64,000 nucleotides of DNA from Cheiracanthium punctorium (GCA_038373885.1 JAWZYV010012358.1:1-64000); one strand, 5' to 3'; counted from the first letter of the stretch, positions 1-12,251 are shown. Notes: a model not told the origin generated them from the sequence alone. Numbers and translations are program-made.

Positions 1-1534
1 ATAAACACTTTCCAACACAGAAATATTTTTGCGACAAATTATATGCTTTGTATTTTCCTTAAAACTGCCGAGATTTTGGAGATAAGATACTGTTGTATTA
101 TCGTTATAAATGCACTTTCATGAGACCCTGTAAAAAACTTTTAATTTTTTTTCTAATGTTTAACTGAAGAATATAAAAATTTTATGCTCGTTGTCTTGTG
201 CTAGAAATCTATTAATGTCTCTCAAATGCCACAGACGGTTATGTATTGGAAATATTTTGAGTGCTCCCGTAGAAGAACTATTAGTAATACGGACACTATT
301 CTCAATGGAAAACACTATTTTGAGAACCTTAATAAAATGTATGCCAATTTTGTTTTCTTTCAAAAAACCGAAAATCTCTAAAATACGTTTTCAAGAATGA
401 CTGCCCATAGAGTGCAATGTATTGGATTTTTTTATCCTGTAAAAGAACTATAAATGCTACTTACACCATTTTCAATAAGGTACATGGTACTGTACATGGA
501 AAAGGCATAAATTTCGCGCAAATCGTTGTATATTTACAGCAGTTAGAACACTGGACGGGTGGACAACAGAACAGACAAGCAAACCGAATTCATGCAGACC
601 TCTCAAACTTGTTGGTAACTAAAAATTATAAATATCCCTTTTATACAACACTAGCTGCGTGCCCGTTCTCCGTACGGTAGGGAACGAAACTTTTTCTTAA
701 TGTATAGTTCGAATTGATTCCAGTGATTTGTAATCTAAAAATAAGCCAAGTGATTTGACTCTTGGCGTAAAGATACTCATTAGTTATTTGTAAAGTTGGT
801 ATAAGTACTGACCTGAGACCATTGTTAATATTATGACGCAAAATACTATGTCTATGTCATTCGCGATTAGAAAAGAAAAGCGTTGATGGTTTGCAGTGAA
901 AATTCCCAATTTTCAAAATGTCTCATTGTTACATCATACTCATTTTTAGATTTAAGTTATCCCATTAATACCTTAGATACTACATGATGTGGAGAACCGG
1001 TTTATTTTATAGTTAAAATAGTTGTGTACCCGCTCTTCGCAAGGCAAGATGAAAAAATTTTCCTAAAATGTGATCATAACTACCTGTGACAAAACAGAAT
1101 CTGCAAGAAAAAAGAAAGTTCTGTTGCAGTCTTTTCTGTGGAAACTACCGCGGGATATATTAACGTGACGTAGAATTACTTAATGTTTAGTTAGCTGTGA
1201 TGTAATACGGCTGTTCAAAAATAAATAGAAGACTTACTTTCACGAAATATTTATTAATGCGGTATATTGTGCTCTGATCAATATTGCCTTAGCATATCTA
1301 CTTACTATTACTTATACTATCTTTTACTGATACCAATGCAATATATTTTCGTTTTGAAACCGTTAATGCTTAATTTAAAGAAACGGTTTAGATATTTGCC
1401 ACGAATGCAGTCTTTAACTCTTTGGCGATTCTTTGCAATTTACGCATTAGCATAAACGATAATCATTTCACTTAATGGTTGCCACTAAATCAGCTCCATA
1501 AATTTTTACGCATAATTCTTGTCAGATTGGTGGA
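1..1534. other. Intergenic DNA with dispersed-repeat fragments
   Basis: No supported gene. Positions about 220-420 resemble the tandem units near 53.2-53.75 kb: both read roughly 'taatgtattggaaat.ttttgagtg.tcc.gtag.agaact'. At about 649-690 and 1018-1050 there is a GC-richer hairpin motif (CCCGTTCTCCGTACGG and a degenerate form) that recurs at 9.17 and 62.55 kb. The short open frames lack codon structure or recognisable motifs. Confidence 0.5.
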
Positions 1535-1542
1535 TTTAGCAC

Positions 1543-1730
1543 CAGGGCCCTATTATCGCACAGGCAAATCGGGACTTTGCCCAGGGGCCCCGGATCGAAA
1601 TGGCCCCCAATTTCAAATGTTCTTTTTTTTTAACAACAAAATTTTATGAAAAGTAAAACAAATTTCATAGATGGGGGGCCCCCAAATTCATCAATGCCCG
1701 GGGCCCCCCGCTGGTCATAATCAGGTCCTG
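1543..1730. mobile_element. hAT-type MITE, 188 bp
   Basis: The left end reads CAGGGCCCTATTATC and the inverted right end reads CAGGACCTGATTATG, an imperfect terminal inverted repeat starting CAG as hAT ends do. The flanking octamers are TTTAGCAC (1535-1542) and TTTAACAC (1731-1738), a 7/8 match that fits the 8-bp target duplication of the hAT superfamily. The interior is G/C-run rich near the ends and A/T-rich in the middle, and has no coding capacity, so this is a non-autonomous element. Confidence 0.65.
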
Positions 1731-2169
1731 TTTAACACCGCAATATATTTCCTGCGATCGAAAACGTGTCCCGTTTAAAATCTCAATTGTAAATAATGTT
1801 GGATAATTCACTGGTGAAAAAACAGCATTCAATTCTTTTTCTGGCAACGTTAAATAAAATATAGAATTATTTCCTGCGTGGCGTATGTTTTGCTTGTGAG
1901 TTCGTTATTCTGATTGAGTTTCGAAAGGGGTTTTAAACTCGTGACATCAAAATCACGCACAACATTCAACATGCGAAAACTCAGTTATTTTAAAGTAATT
2001 TTATTTATTTTTTCCAACTGGCAATTTTAATCATTGTTGCTGTCTCCAAGACAACCAAACCGCAAGATATCATACCGAAATTTTAAGCATCTGCTTTTGA
2101 AATGAAAATCCTTTACATAAAAATTCGTAAAAAATCTCCTAATTTATATTTTCCTTTGGTTTCTGTTTT

Positions 2170-2830
2170 AAAAGAGGACGAAATGTATGCTCCGTCATTG
2201 GACAAAATATAAAAAAGTTATGACGGATAGAATTCAAGATGCAGCAGTTTTAAAAATATTTTACGAAAGTCAGCGTGAAATTTAATTTTATTTGAAAAAT
2301 CCCCAAAAATCTGCAAATTATGTTACACAGTCCGAACAAACAGTTTTAAAAAGCAAATTTCCTTCTCCATCCGATGATGTAAATATCGTTTTGTTGCGAG
2401 TGTAATTACTGGCGTTATTACGTATTAAGCAAGAAAAATCGCCAAAAATCGGACAATATATAAAATAAAACATTTTCTAATTCGAATTTCGAAAAAATTG
2501 CTCCGAGGCGTGTTAGGATCTGTCCTAGTGAAGCCGTATGCAAAATTCGGAAGGTCTGCGACCAACCGTCTCGGCGCATGCTCACGAATTTGCTGAAATC
2601 GGACATTTGAGTAGCTTTCTGCCCTGACAATTGCGAAAAAATCGTTAAAAATTAGGGAACGGGTGGATTTCCAGAATTTTAAAGTAGCTTACGGCCTATT
2701 CTATGTCGTTTTACGTGTATGTGCAAAATTTCAAGCTGATAGGTCTGATGGTGTGGGAGGAGTTCCCGGACGAACAAACAAACAAACAGACAAACTTTCA
2801 CATTTATATAATAGATTAGCTTATTAGCTT
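2170..2830. repeat. Dispersed repeat, copy 1 (second at 62.0-62.5 kb)
   Basis: The stretch is recognisably homologous to 62010-62470, with shared blocks such as 'aaaatctgcaa.tta..ttacaca.tc' and 'tttcgaaaaaattgct'. Similarity runs over roughly 400 bp with many substitutions. It ends near 2780-2815 in an 'acaaacaaacaaacagacaaac' type tract, like the tail of a retroposed element. It has no coding capacity. It may be a 3' piece of a non-LTR retrotransposon or a Helitron-like element; I cannot tell which. Confidence 0.5.
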
Positions 2831-3690
<860 letters not shown>

Positions 3691-5133
3691 AGAGAATCAC
3701 AAATGCAAATTTTTCTGATTTTCAAACTGTGGAGTATGCCAATTTTGAGTTCGACTTCAAAAACTTCGCTTCAGCGGCAGCGAATGAAATTGGACTTTCA
3801 ACTGAATAAAAGACAATGAAGACAAGGATGATCGCCATTCAGTGACTGCTTTGTTTCGATGAGTACGATGTCTCAGAGAAGTCATTTAACGGATTCAGAA
3901 GCTTGGAGAGTTGTCGGTTGGTTAAAAAGTGGACAAACTCAAGCCGAAGTAGAGCAAGCCATTGGAGTTATAGAAAGTGTGATTTCCAGGATCTGGAACC
4001 GGTTTTTGGCGACTGGAAGTCCAGGCCGAAGTCCAGGGCAAGGTCGTAGACGGGCAAAAACGCCCAATAAAGATCGTTATTTAGTATTAACGGCTCGGAG
4101 ACACCGGAATATGGACGCTACTCTTCTCCAACACCACCTTCGCTCGGCTACTGGCACCACGGTTTCAACTCAGACTGTCGGAAACCGGCTCCGTGGTGTA
4201 GGTCTGTATGCACGCCGACCGATGGTATGTGTTAGTCTAACATCAAGGCATCGTCGCGACCGCAGGGAGTGGGCAACAGAGCATGTGAACTGGAGGAGAA
4301 ATGAATGGAGCAATGTTCTTTTTTCTCACGAGTCACGTTTTTCAGTTCATCCTGATAATAGGCGTATTTTCATCTGGAGGGACCGTGGCAGTAGGAATAA
4401 TCCTGCGTTCGTGCACGGAAGTGTCAGCTTTGGCGGTGGAGGTGTGTTGGTGTATGGTGGCATCTCCATTGACGGGCGCACAGACCTCTACATCATTCGA
4501 TATGGACCTCTAATTGGTCGCCGATATAGGGATGAGATCCTTAGACCTATTGTAGTCCCTTACGCTGCAGCAATCGGAGATGACTTCATTTTAATGGACG
4601 ATAACTGCAGGTCACATCGTGCTAACCTGGTGGAGGATTTCCTTTTCGAGGAAGGAATCGTACGAATGGAATGGCCAGCGTGTTCTCCAAACATGAATCC
4701 AATAGAGCACGTTTGGGACGCTCTAGGAAGACGAGTTGCCGGCCGTCAACCACCCCCACAAACTCTCCAAAACTGGAAAGAGCTCTTCTGGAAGAGGGGA
4801 CAGAATACCCCAACTCGTGATTAATAGCCTCATTGACTCCATGCCTCAAAGGTGTTCAACGTTGATGGCCGTCCGTGGAAACCATACCTCTTACTGAAAA
4901 TGATTTCGTTTGAAGAAAACACCTTTTCTTATTCTTTTTTTCTCATATGCACAATTTGTGTTTTTTTTCCTTTTCCACACTAATGCGTAATAAAATGCAT
5001 TTTTTCTGCCAAACATGTGTAATTTATTCTGATATAACCTACTACGTATGTCGACCATGTATCAATCAGCTAAAAAGTCTCCCAGCCACAAGATCCACCT
5101 AAAACCGCAATATCTTTTAATTGTTTTGGGCAG

Positions 5134-5137
<4 letters not shown>
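3691..5137 (+). mobile_element. Tc1-like transposon, copy A, left end truncated
   Basis: This is the same family as 49553-51083. Homology starts at 3691 (matching 49634) and runs to the right terminus, where CAGTA meets a (TA)n run at about 5135. About 80 bp of the left end, including the left terminal repeat, is missing. The body carries one transposase reading frame. The right end keeps a degenerate form of the terminal repeat (copy B form CACTGCTCAAAACA). Without a left end this copy could not be cut out by a transposase. Confidence 0.85.
3859..4824 (+). pseudogene. Tc1-family transposase, inactivated (DD34E with first D lost)
   Basis: This encodes a cut-and-paste transposase acting on its own terminal repeats. 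The frame is open for 321 codons from an ATG shared with copy B. Residues about 10-110 are the paired helix-turn-helix DNA-binding region (GQTQAEVEQAIGV, then a basic GRPGQGRRR-like linker). The catalytic domain shows FSHESRF, MDDNCRSH and NPIEHVWD. The second Asp (D248) and the Glu (E283) are present and separated by 34 residues, as in Tc1 elements. The first catalytic Asp is replaced by His (H157, codon CAC at 4327-4329); copy B has GAC there. The C-terminus is also frameshifted: after about residue 302 the sequence departs from copy B and ends early. The copy is therefore very probably dead despite its open frame. Confidence 0.85.

Positions 5138-5224
<87 letters not shown>
5138..5224. repeat. 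(TA)n microsatellite downstream of Tc1 copy A
   Basis: About 85 bp of uninterrupted TA. The element inserts at TA dinucleotides, so a pre-existing TA run is a natural target, and the run may also have expanded later. Confidence 0.9.
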
Positions 5225-5226
<2 letters not shown>

Positions 5227-5420
5227 CACTTCATTGCTTGGGATCGAACAGTTAGGCTTACGCCCACGTGATCTCAATTGGCTTGTCTTCCCACTTCTCC
5301 CTAGCTTTGACAGCTCTGTTTTTTACAATTTCTTGCCTCTGGATTATCAATTTTTATTTCATGTTTTCAGTTTTTCAGTACTTTTTTGTTATTATGTGCT
5401 ACTACTTAATGCAGCTATTT

Positions 5421-5426
<6 letters not shown>

Positions 5427-5456
<30 letters not shown>
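5427..5456. repeat. (AT)n microsatellite
   Basis: Roughly 30 bp of alternating A and T inside otherwise unremarkable AT-rich sequence. Confidence 0.8.
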
Positions 5457-5459
<3 letters not shown>

Positions 5460-6635
5460 AAAATGATTCAGATTCTTACAGACGATTCTACACTCTTAAG
5501 ACAAAGTTGTTTTTATTTAAAAGATTCAACTATTATTCTCAGCAAATAAGTAAAAAATAAATAAATAAAAATTAGCCGTTAGTTTGGCCGTTAAGTCAAT
5601 GAATAAAATTTTAGGAATATGGTGCATCTGCATGTTTTAAGCTCAGAACTTCTGAAATGAAAATTAACCTGGTAGTTGCGTGGTAAAGAACACTAATCAA
5701 ATGTAAAATCATAGTGTAAAAATATTATGTATAAATATTAAATCAGGCAGCTCTTTTGAATGTAACAAATTCGTCGGTGCATATGATAGCTCAAAGTTTT
5801 CGAATCGGAACCAGCTATAAAATCCCAATTTTCACCAAAGTTATTTATTGTGGAGACGTAATCTGTTGATAATATTAAAAGGTAATGTATAAACATTTGC
5901 GAAATGAGAAACAGACAAACCATTGGAAAATTCTTAGTATTTTAAAAGCTATGTAAAATATCATAAACCTGCCAGAAATCTAATTAAAGTCAGGACGAAG
6001 AATTCAGTGCTATTCGAGTGGAAACCTTAATCTTGGGATGAAAGAATGCTGAACAATGCAAAAAAGACACAATACACTTTTTTATGTAATTAACACATTC
6101 CTTTTTAACAAGTTTAAAATAAACATTTAGGTACGTTGAGTTTTAATAGCATAATTTAATTTGCATTCTAAATCGCAAAGTTAACAAAGTGTCTCCTAAG
6201 CATTGAGAATTGTGATTAAACGTAAAGATTCTAAAAGTGTAAAAGTTAGTATTTTATAGGTAAAAAGAAATTCCGAAATATCACTTTGAATCTCTGCATA
6301 TTTTTACTGTTTCCATACTCATTTGGTTAAAAGAAGTAATATTTTACAATTTTGGGTGTTCAAAACAGACAGAATATATATATTAAAAAATTCAAACTCA
6401 ATGCTTTGAAGATTATTTCACAGTACTAAATACGCACTAAAGTGCTAAATAGTAAAAACGTATGATAATCCACGCCTCGACCTAATTTCGCTTTCTTGCT
6501 TCATTAGGTTGGAAAGTGTACCGATATACATCTGCCTGTCCTATTTTTCTGCCTAGCTTCATTACGATGGAAAATGCAGCATTATCAATGCATCGGCCCA
6601 ATTTGGGTTTATTGTTACAAAATGTTGTAATATGC
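5457..6635. other. Intergenic, no gene seen
   Basis: AT-rich DNA without coding structure. Around 6485-6610 two stretches beginning 'gcttcattaggttggaaa' and 'gcttcattacgatggaaa' look like a diverged duplication of about 65 bp. Confidence 0.4.
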
Positions 6636-6640
6636 ATTAT

Positions 6641-6836
6641 ACCGGGGCCATCGTGATTCTAGTAGGCCTGCTTGCGCACTCCGAAAGAGGCCTGAAGACG
6701 TTCCCTTATTGGCTAGCTTTGGCCGTTAGATGACATATCTGAATGCTGGAACCAATAAGTGAGCATCCGTAAGCCTCTTTGGATGACTCATTGGAGTGCA
6801 CCCGGTAGAATTATCGCAAAATCACGATGGTACCCG
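6641..6836. mobile_element. Palindromic MITE, 196 bp
   Basis: The two halves are inverted copies: the left arm has CCATCGTGATT, then GCACTCCGAAAGAGGC, then CTTATTGG. The reverse complement of the right arm has CCATCGTGATT, then GCACTCC, then AAAGAGGC, then CTTATTGG. The whole is flanked by ATTAT on both sides (6636-6640 and 6837-6841), a likely 5-bp target duplication. It has no coding capacity. Foldback structure plus a duplication supports a non-autonomous DNA element; the superfamily is not clear to me. Confidence 0.6.
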
Positions 6837-7230
6837 ATTATCCATGTGTATCCATGGCATAATCCATGAGTGTGGCATACTTCTCTTTTTTGTTTCAATA
6901 AACGCATCATTGGAATTAAAATATTTAATTAAAATCGCCTACTAACATTATTTTACAATCGTTGTCAGGCATATTTGCCATACTTCAGTTTTATAAATAC
7001 TGTTTGAAAGTGACTCCAGGCCATTACTCACGCAGACAAATAACCAAGTTTAAAAGAAATAACACTCTAGTACTAATAAATAACGATCTTTTTGATTAAG
7101 CCGTGATTTCGTATTATTTAAGAGAAAAAATCGCTAAAAATGTGTGCAAACGTTTATCTACTCTGAATATAAACAGCAGTAACGAAGGTATAAAAATGTA
7201 AAATACAGTAAAATGTAACATTTTACTGTA

Positions 7231-7622
7231 CAGGGTGTTCCCAAATTGATGGTATAACAAGTAAGGTGGAGGCAGGGTGCAGAGTAAGGAATGCGAATCA
7301 TACAGCAATGTGGGGTCGGAATCGTCGTTTTCATGTAACTGTTAATAATCACTTCGGAGCAAATGCTGAAATAATAGAGACCTTTTCGACTGTTGTTCGT
7401 CAAAAAGTAATGTATCTTTCCCAGAAAACAGGAGACTAAAATTGCTAGTTTAAAAATTCATTTCATTTCATGGACGAAATTTTCAACACTTTTCTCAAAG
7501 TGATTATTAACAGGTCAGTGAAAACGATGTTTTTAACCCCACATTGCTATGGGATTCTGATTCTTTATTTTGTGTCCTCCCCCCCCCTTACATTTTTGTA
7601 CTATCAATTTGGAGCCACCCTG
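7231..7622. mobile_element. MITE with long inverted repeats, 392 bp, copy 1
   Basis: The left end CAGGGTGTTCCCAAATTGAT pairs with the inverted right end CAGGGTGGCTCCAAATTGAT. Complementarity continues inward: 'agcaatgtgggg' and 'gttaataatcact' occur in the left arm and, inverted, in the right arm at about 7500-7560. Flanking octamers TTACTGTA and TTTATGTA match at 6/8, a weak hAT-like duplication. No coding capacity. A diverged second copy lies at 47.94-48.28 kb. Confidence 0.6.
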
Positions 7623-7634
7623 TTTATGTAAATA

Positions 7635-8238
7635 TACAAAGTGTCCCTAGGCTTTTAAAGCTGAAATATTGATCATAGATGTATATAATGAATTGCAAAG
7701 TTACGTAAAAGTCGTACAGAATTTTATGGTATCAATTCAATTTTTCAGGAGATTAAATCTATGTAAATACAAAATTAATATTTTTATCGGACCCCCTAAC
7801 AAAACGTCTCAGTTAGTAAAATGTGCTCCAAGCATTAATTATGCATAGTGCACAATTTCAGCCTTTTATGAAAAAAATTCTTAGAGATACGTTTGAGCAG
7901 AGTTAAAAGAAGAGCTATACAATTCCAGCAAACAGCAAAAGTCTGTCTTTTTGCAATCATTGTTTTATTTTATTTTATTTTTTTGTATTTCGGGTACAAC
8001 ACCTAGAATATAGCCTCCCCGCGTGATTTATCCCCTTCTAGGGCTATTGAAAAATAGTTTAGATCCGCATATTTTCATTTTAATATCTCTGATACTTTTT
8101 AGGTTAAAATGCTAAAAATTTGTGCATCCCCCATGAGTGTACGAGGCACATTTTATTAATAGTGACTATTTTTGTATGGGGACCATGTAAGTAGTTTTAA
8201 GCTTCTCAAAAACTTAATTGATATCATAAAATTTTGCA

Positions 8239-8283
<45 letters not shown>

Positions 8284-8365
8284 GTAGCTTTGTAATTTAT
8301 TATATACGCCAGTGATCTACATTAAAGGAATAAAAGCCTACTTGTATGTTTTGGGGGCACTCTGT
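7635..8365. mobile_element. Large imperfect palindrome, MITE-like, about 730 bp
   Basis: The left arm from 7636 (ACAAAGTGTCCC, then TAGGCTTTTA, then 'gtatataatgaattgcaaag', then 'ttttatggtatcaatt') reappears inverted in the right arm ending near 8365 (ACAGAGTGCCCC, TAGGCTTTTA, 'gtatataataaattacaaag', 'ttttatgatatcaatt'). The turn-around is near 8000. It starts about a dozen bases after the 392-bp MITE ends. No clear target duplication is visible, so the boundaries are approximate. Confidence 0.5.
8241..8280. repeat. T40 homopolymer
   Basis: Forty consecutive T residues interrupt the right arm of the palindrome at 7635-8365; the left arm lacks the matching A tract. This suggests a later poly(A) expansion, an inserted A-tail, or assembly uncertainty. 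Confidence 0.9.
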
Positions 8366-10747
8366 AAATCTGATAGTAAACGATAAAAGTTGATATCAAT
8401 ATAAAGTTATAGAAGCGATGTGCCAAAATCAAATTCCAGTTACATAAAATAAAAAAATAGATTGATAAATGCATTCAGCTAAACATAATATCCAATTCCA
8501 GATTCCATTAAGTTTTATATCTCAATTTGATACATAATTATCTTCCAGTATACTTTGTGCTAATTAATCAAAGCCATTTTAGCGCTGCTTCAATATTTTC
8601 TGTTAAGCGGTTTAAAGAGGCTTTTGTTCCACTAACTCACACAAAAACAGTCATAACGCTCTTTTAGTGTTTTAGATAAACGAGTTAAGTATTCAAAGAG
8701 AAAAGCTGTTCTCAAAATATTCGATTTTCCATTACTTTTGTATGCTTAAATGTGCTTCTTTTTGGAAACGCAGATTTTATAGGAAATTAATTAAATGACA
8801 TTCATCACTAAGAAACAATGCATTAGCAATATCCTTACATTATTCTACTTCATGTAAAAGCAACTGTGCATATTTGTGTTATACTTGCTTCTTTTGTACT
8901 AAAAAAAAAAAACAATGGAGATTTTCTTTGACATTTTAGTCTCTGTATTCCAGACATTGATAAGTGAATGCGAGAGAGAGAGAGAGAGAGAGAGAAATAA
9001 GTAAAGAATTTATAAAGTCAAATTTGGTATAAACTTTATCAAAAATAAAGTCTATAAGCAAACATTAATGCATACATAGATACACAAAATGAAAAGTGTG
9101 CGCAAAAAGTTCTTAGAAAATTTAACCTTGCAATGAATGATTTTTAACTTTTTAATGATATACTAGCTGAAGTACCCGTCCTCCGTACGGGAATAGAGAT
9201 TTCACGTTGCATTGTCAATTTGATTTGGTTATTTCTTTAAATTTAAGATAATTTAGCGATCTTTGTTCATTAGTTGTTTGGCACCGACTCAAAATTACTT
9301 AGGTATACTTACATTAGTTTAAGAACTTAGTTATTAAGGTTAATCAAGAAAAGGTTTATTGTTTTTTGCTTTTGAGTTTTTCGGCGGTTTAATTTTTTTG
9401 TTAAAAAGCTTTTATTTTATAATTTTTTGTGGATATAAACGCAAATTAACAGATTAGTGACGTCAAATGGAGCAAGCGAATTCTATACATTCATCTGTGT
9501 ATGTCACACAGTAGCTAGAATTAAAAAATAACTATTACGCATGCTCGAAAATTCAAGAAATTTCGGATCTTTCAACAATTCTGAAATTTCCAATTTGCAA
9601 TATTTGACGGATTACCATACCTCCAAAAAAATAAAAAAAAAACGTTGCCAAGCGGTACACATTTCTTTATGGTTGCCAGTCAAAACTACCACCGGCAAGG
9701 TACTTCACTCCCGCTGAACATCGCCCACGATGGCGCCAGAACCAACACTAAATGAACATCAAAATGTAAACAGCACCGCATACGGAGCATAGACCAGAAC
9801 AAAATGTGTGCGTGGGATTTACACATTCGCATGCATTAACATGATTTATTCAAAATTAAAGCATCGACGCATATGTACGTAAATTCAGAACTACAAAAAA
9901 TCTTAAAAGAATCGTTTTAAAAAGCGAAACCAAAATGTACACATACGTGCAGTGTACTGTGAATGAAGATGTATAGGTGGTTTTATGTGCAGTTGTAAAC
10001 GGTGACGTAAAAACGTCGCCAATATCCCTTGCAATGGACGATATCGATACGATGCTATTTCAATCACGTGTCGGTGGAAAATACATATTTGAACTAATCA
10101 GATTGAAACATTGAGTGTCAACTGAAACTACATTTTAAGTTGATTGGTTGGAGGTCACGTGTTGGCTGAAAAATGACGTCACACGGACACCGTCCATTTA
10201 AAGAAAATCAACTCTTCTGGTAATAGCATCTAACAAATATCGATTCAAGAGCTTATATGCCTCGTTAGAGCTTCTATTTTATTTTATGAAAACTATAAAA
10301 TTTAAGGAATATTGCATTTTCACGAGTAAAAGGAAAAAGATCACTAAACGAGCTGGCATTAAAAAAATAAATAGCTATTTAAAAGACATATTTTTATGCG
10401 TGTTCATACATTACAATCAGTGAGTGAAAAATCAATCATCCCCTGTTTTCCTACCCTTAGGGTTGGAATTTTGTTTCCAAATCTATATGGGACCAACTTC
10501 CGGGTATACCCTTTCCAATAAAAAAAGAATTATCAAAATCGGATTACTCTGTAAAAAGTTATGCGTGGTCATTCATAAAAAAAATATATATATATATACG
10601 CGTCGACTTGAGAACCTCTTCCGTGTTTCGTCGGTTAATAAAATTTTAAGGAGAGGCAATTCAGGGAGGGAGAAAAAGGCTACCAGATCATTCAGATTCC
10701 GAAAATTACGTAACAAAAAAACTACTTTAATATGTAATAGCTCACTA
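8366..10747. other. Intergenic with microsatellite and dispersed motif
   Basis: A (GA)n run lies at about 8972-8995. At 9163-9195 the motif CTAGCTGAAGTACCCGTCC followed by TCCGTACGGG forms a small hairpin (CCCGT/ACGGG) and matches 62546-62575 closely. A stretch near 10020-10210 with two CACGTG sites and two similar 'attg' blocks could be another foldback element, but I could not define its ends. No gene is seen. Confidence 0.45.
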
Positions 10748-10870
10748 CAGTGCACTCCCGATTATCCAGGCTAATCGCCAGGCACGAATAATAGAAGAAC
10801 ACGGATATTCCGAGAACTTCGGATTATAGAAAAAAATATCAGCATCAGTACAGAAATATAAACATTACTT
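10748..10870 (+). mobile_element. pogo/Tigger-type transposon end fragment
   Basis: It begins CAGTGCACTCCCGATTATCC directly after a TA (10746-10747), then repeats 'gattatcc', 'ggatattccgag' and 'ttcggattat' blocks inward. Ends of the form CAGT..ACTC.CGATTATCC are typical of pogo/Tigger elements of the Tc1/mariner superfamily, which insert at TA. No matching right end and no transposase are seen here, so this is a fragment. Confidence 0.4.
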
Positions 10871-11837
10871 ATATTTGCATGCTGTAGATCATGAAATTAG
10901 AAATTTTCCTATCAACATTTACTGCTGAAAAAAATCTGTAAAGTGTCTTTGCTTCTGTTCGTTTATTTCTTGTCGTACATCGACACATATTTTAGGAACA
11001 GCAGTTATGTCACTGTAATCAAATCCTCTTTGTCCCATATAATCTGGCAAAGTTTACACAGACTGTAGAGCAGCAGAATGAGAAATTGTATAATATATAT
11101 ATTTGTATAATATCCTTAACTAGTACATGTTCTGCATCAGTACTATCATCACTATTAGAATTAACAACACAGGCATTAATAATGTCATTTATCAAATACT
11201 GAAATCCAGGCTTGCATTATGCATCACTTTGAAAACATCCAGATTTTCGAAACCTTCGAATTCTTTTGCATGCTCAAGAGGTAGGGTTAACACTATGCGG
11301 GAACTGTTTTACTACAGGTACTCCTAAATGACTCGCTTTGATTTGACGTCAATGCTATGAACTAAACCGGACAAGATTCTAATTAAGATCAACATCGATT
11401 TTATATGCATGATAAGCGTGAAAGTGTTTCTCTTTAAATTTTTAACGGCACCATACACGTAATGCATACCGGCCAATGAGTTGGTAAACCTATTAATCCA
11501 CATCCAGCAACGTCCTAAGCTGAGATGACCACGCATCCATAAGCATGATCATCCATAAGCGAGCATCGCCCTTTAGCGGTCGCCGTTTGCATTTGCACAG
11601 AGAAGTTCCTGTGTAAATATTATTTGTCATGATATAAAAGACCAGTATGATATTTTTGGCAACGACCTTTTGATACACCCTATATATTTATTTCCCTTTC
11701 AAAAAGAGAACATTAATTAAAAATATTTTTTTTATTAAATCATGAAATTCAAGCAAATTTTCAAGTAAATCTTATTTTGCTGCATAAGGTTGCCATCTTA
11801 TGCATCAAAACTAAGCATTATTCAGACTGTTACTGTT
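10871..11837. other. Intergenic, no gene seen
   Basis: AT-rich. Near 11660-11690 the sequence 'ccttttgatacaccctata' resembles a transposon terminus, but no partner end was found. Confidence 0.35.
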
Positions 11838-11935
11838 TTCGCCAGATGTAACGTGTATACGCGATAGAACCCCTTAGAAAGTTCTCCTACCAAGGCACCA
11901 ACATCCGTGGCAGATCGCCCTAGCGTAGCGTGGCC
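11838..11935 (+). repeat. Dispersed 95-bp repeat, copy 1 of 4
   Basis: It begins GATGTAACGTGTATACGCGA, followed by TAGAACCCCTTAGAAAGT, CTCCTACCAAGGCA and AGATCGCCCTA. The same order of blocks occurs at 26683, 55493 and 56594. This is the most diverged member. Function and origin are unknown. Confidence 0.55.
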
Positions 11936-12251
11936 ATAATCACACAAACAATGAATCAATATGTCTACATATTTTTTTTACTTTAAGCAAGATAATTGTA
12001 CCATTTCTCAATGTGATGCAGTGTAGGGTCACGTGATCATTAAAAACACGCAAATTGGGGGTTTTATAAATTACATAAAATCGAGACGAGGGGGATTCTT
12101 AATTTTTTAAATAAGGAAAGGCAGAATTTGAATTTTTTTTTTGAGGTTTCACTCACGTAATATAGCACGCAAATATACGCAAATCATATTTTTCAATAGG
12201 AGACACTGAACAATAACAATAACAACGTAACCCTTCATTTGTTACGTTTAA

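Noticed and set aside
5225..5330. Possible SINE head on the minus strand (GTTCGATCCC as a B box)
   Set aside because: Only the B box is convincing; the A-box candidate is weak and no stems could be supported.
10020..10210. Possible foldback element with two CACGTG sites
   Set aside because: Arms could not be paired convincingly and no ends or duplication were found.
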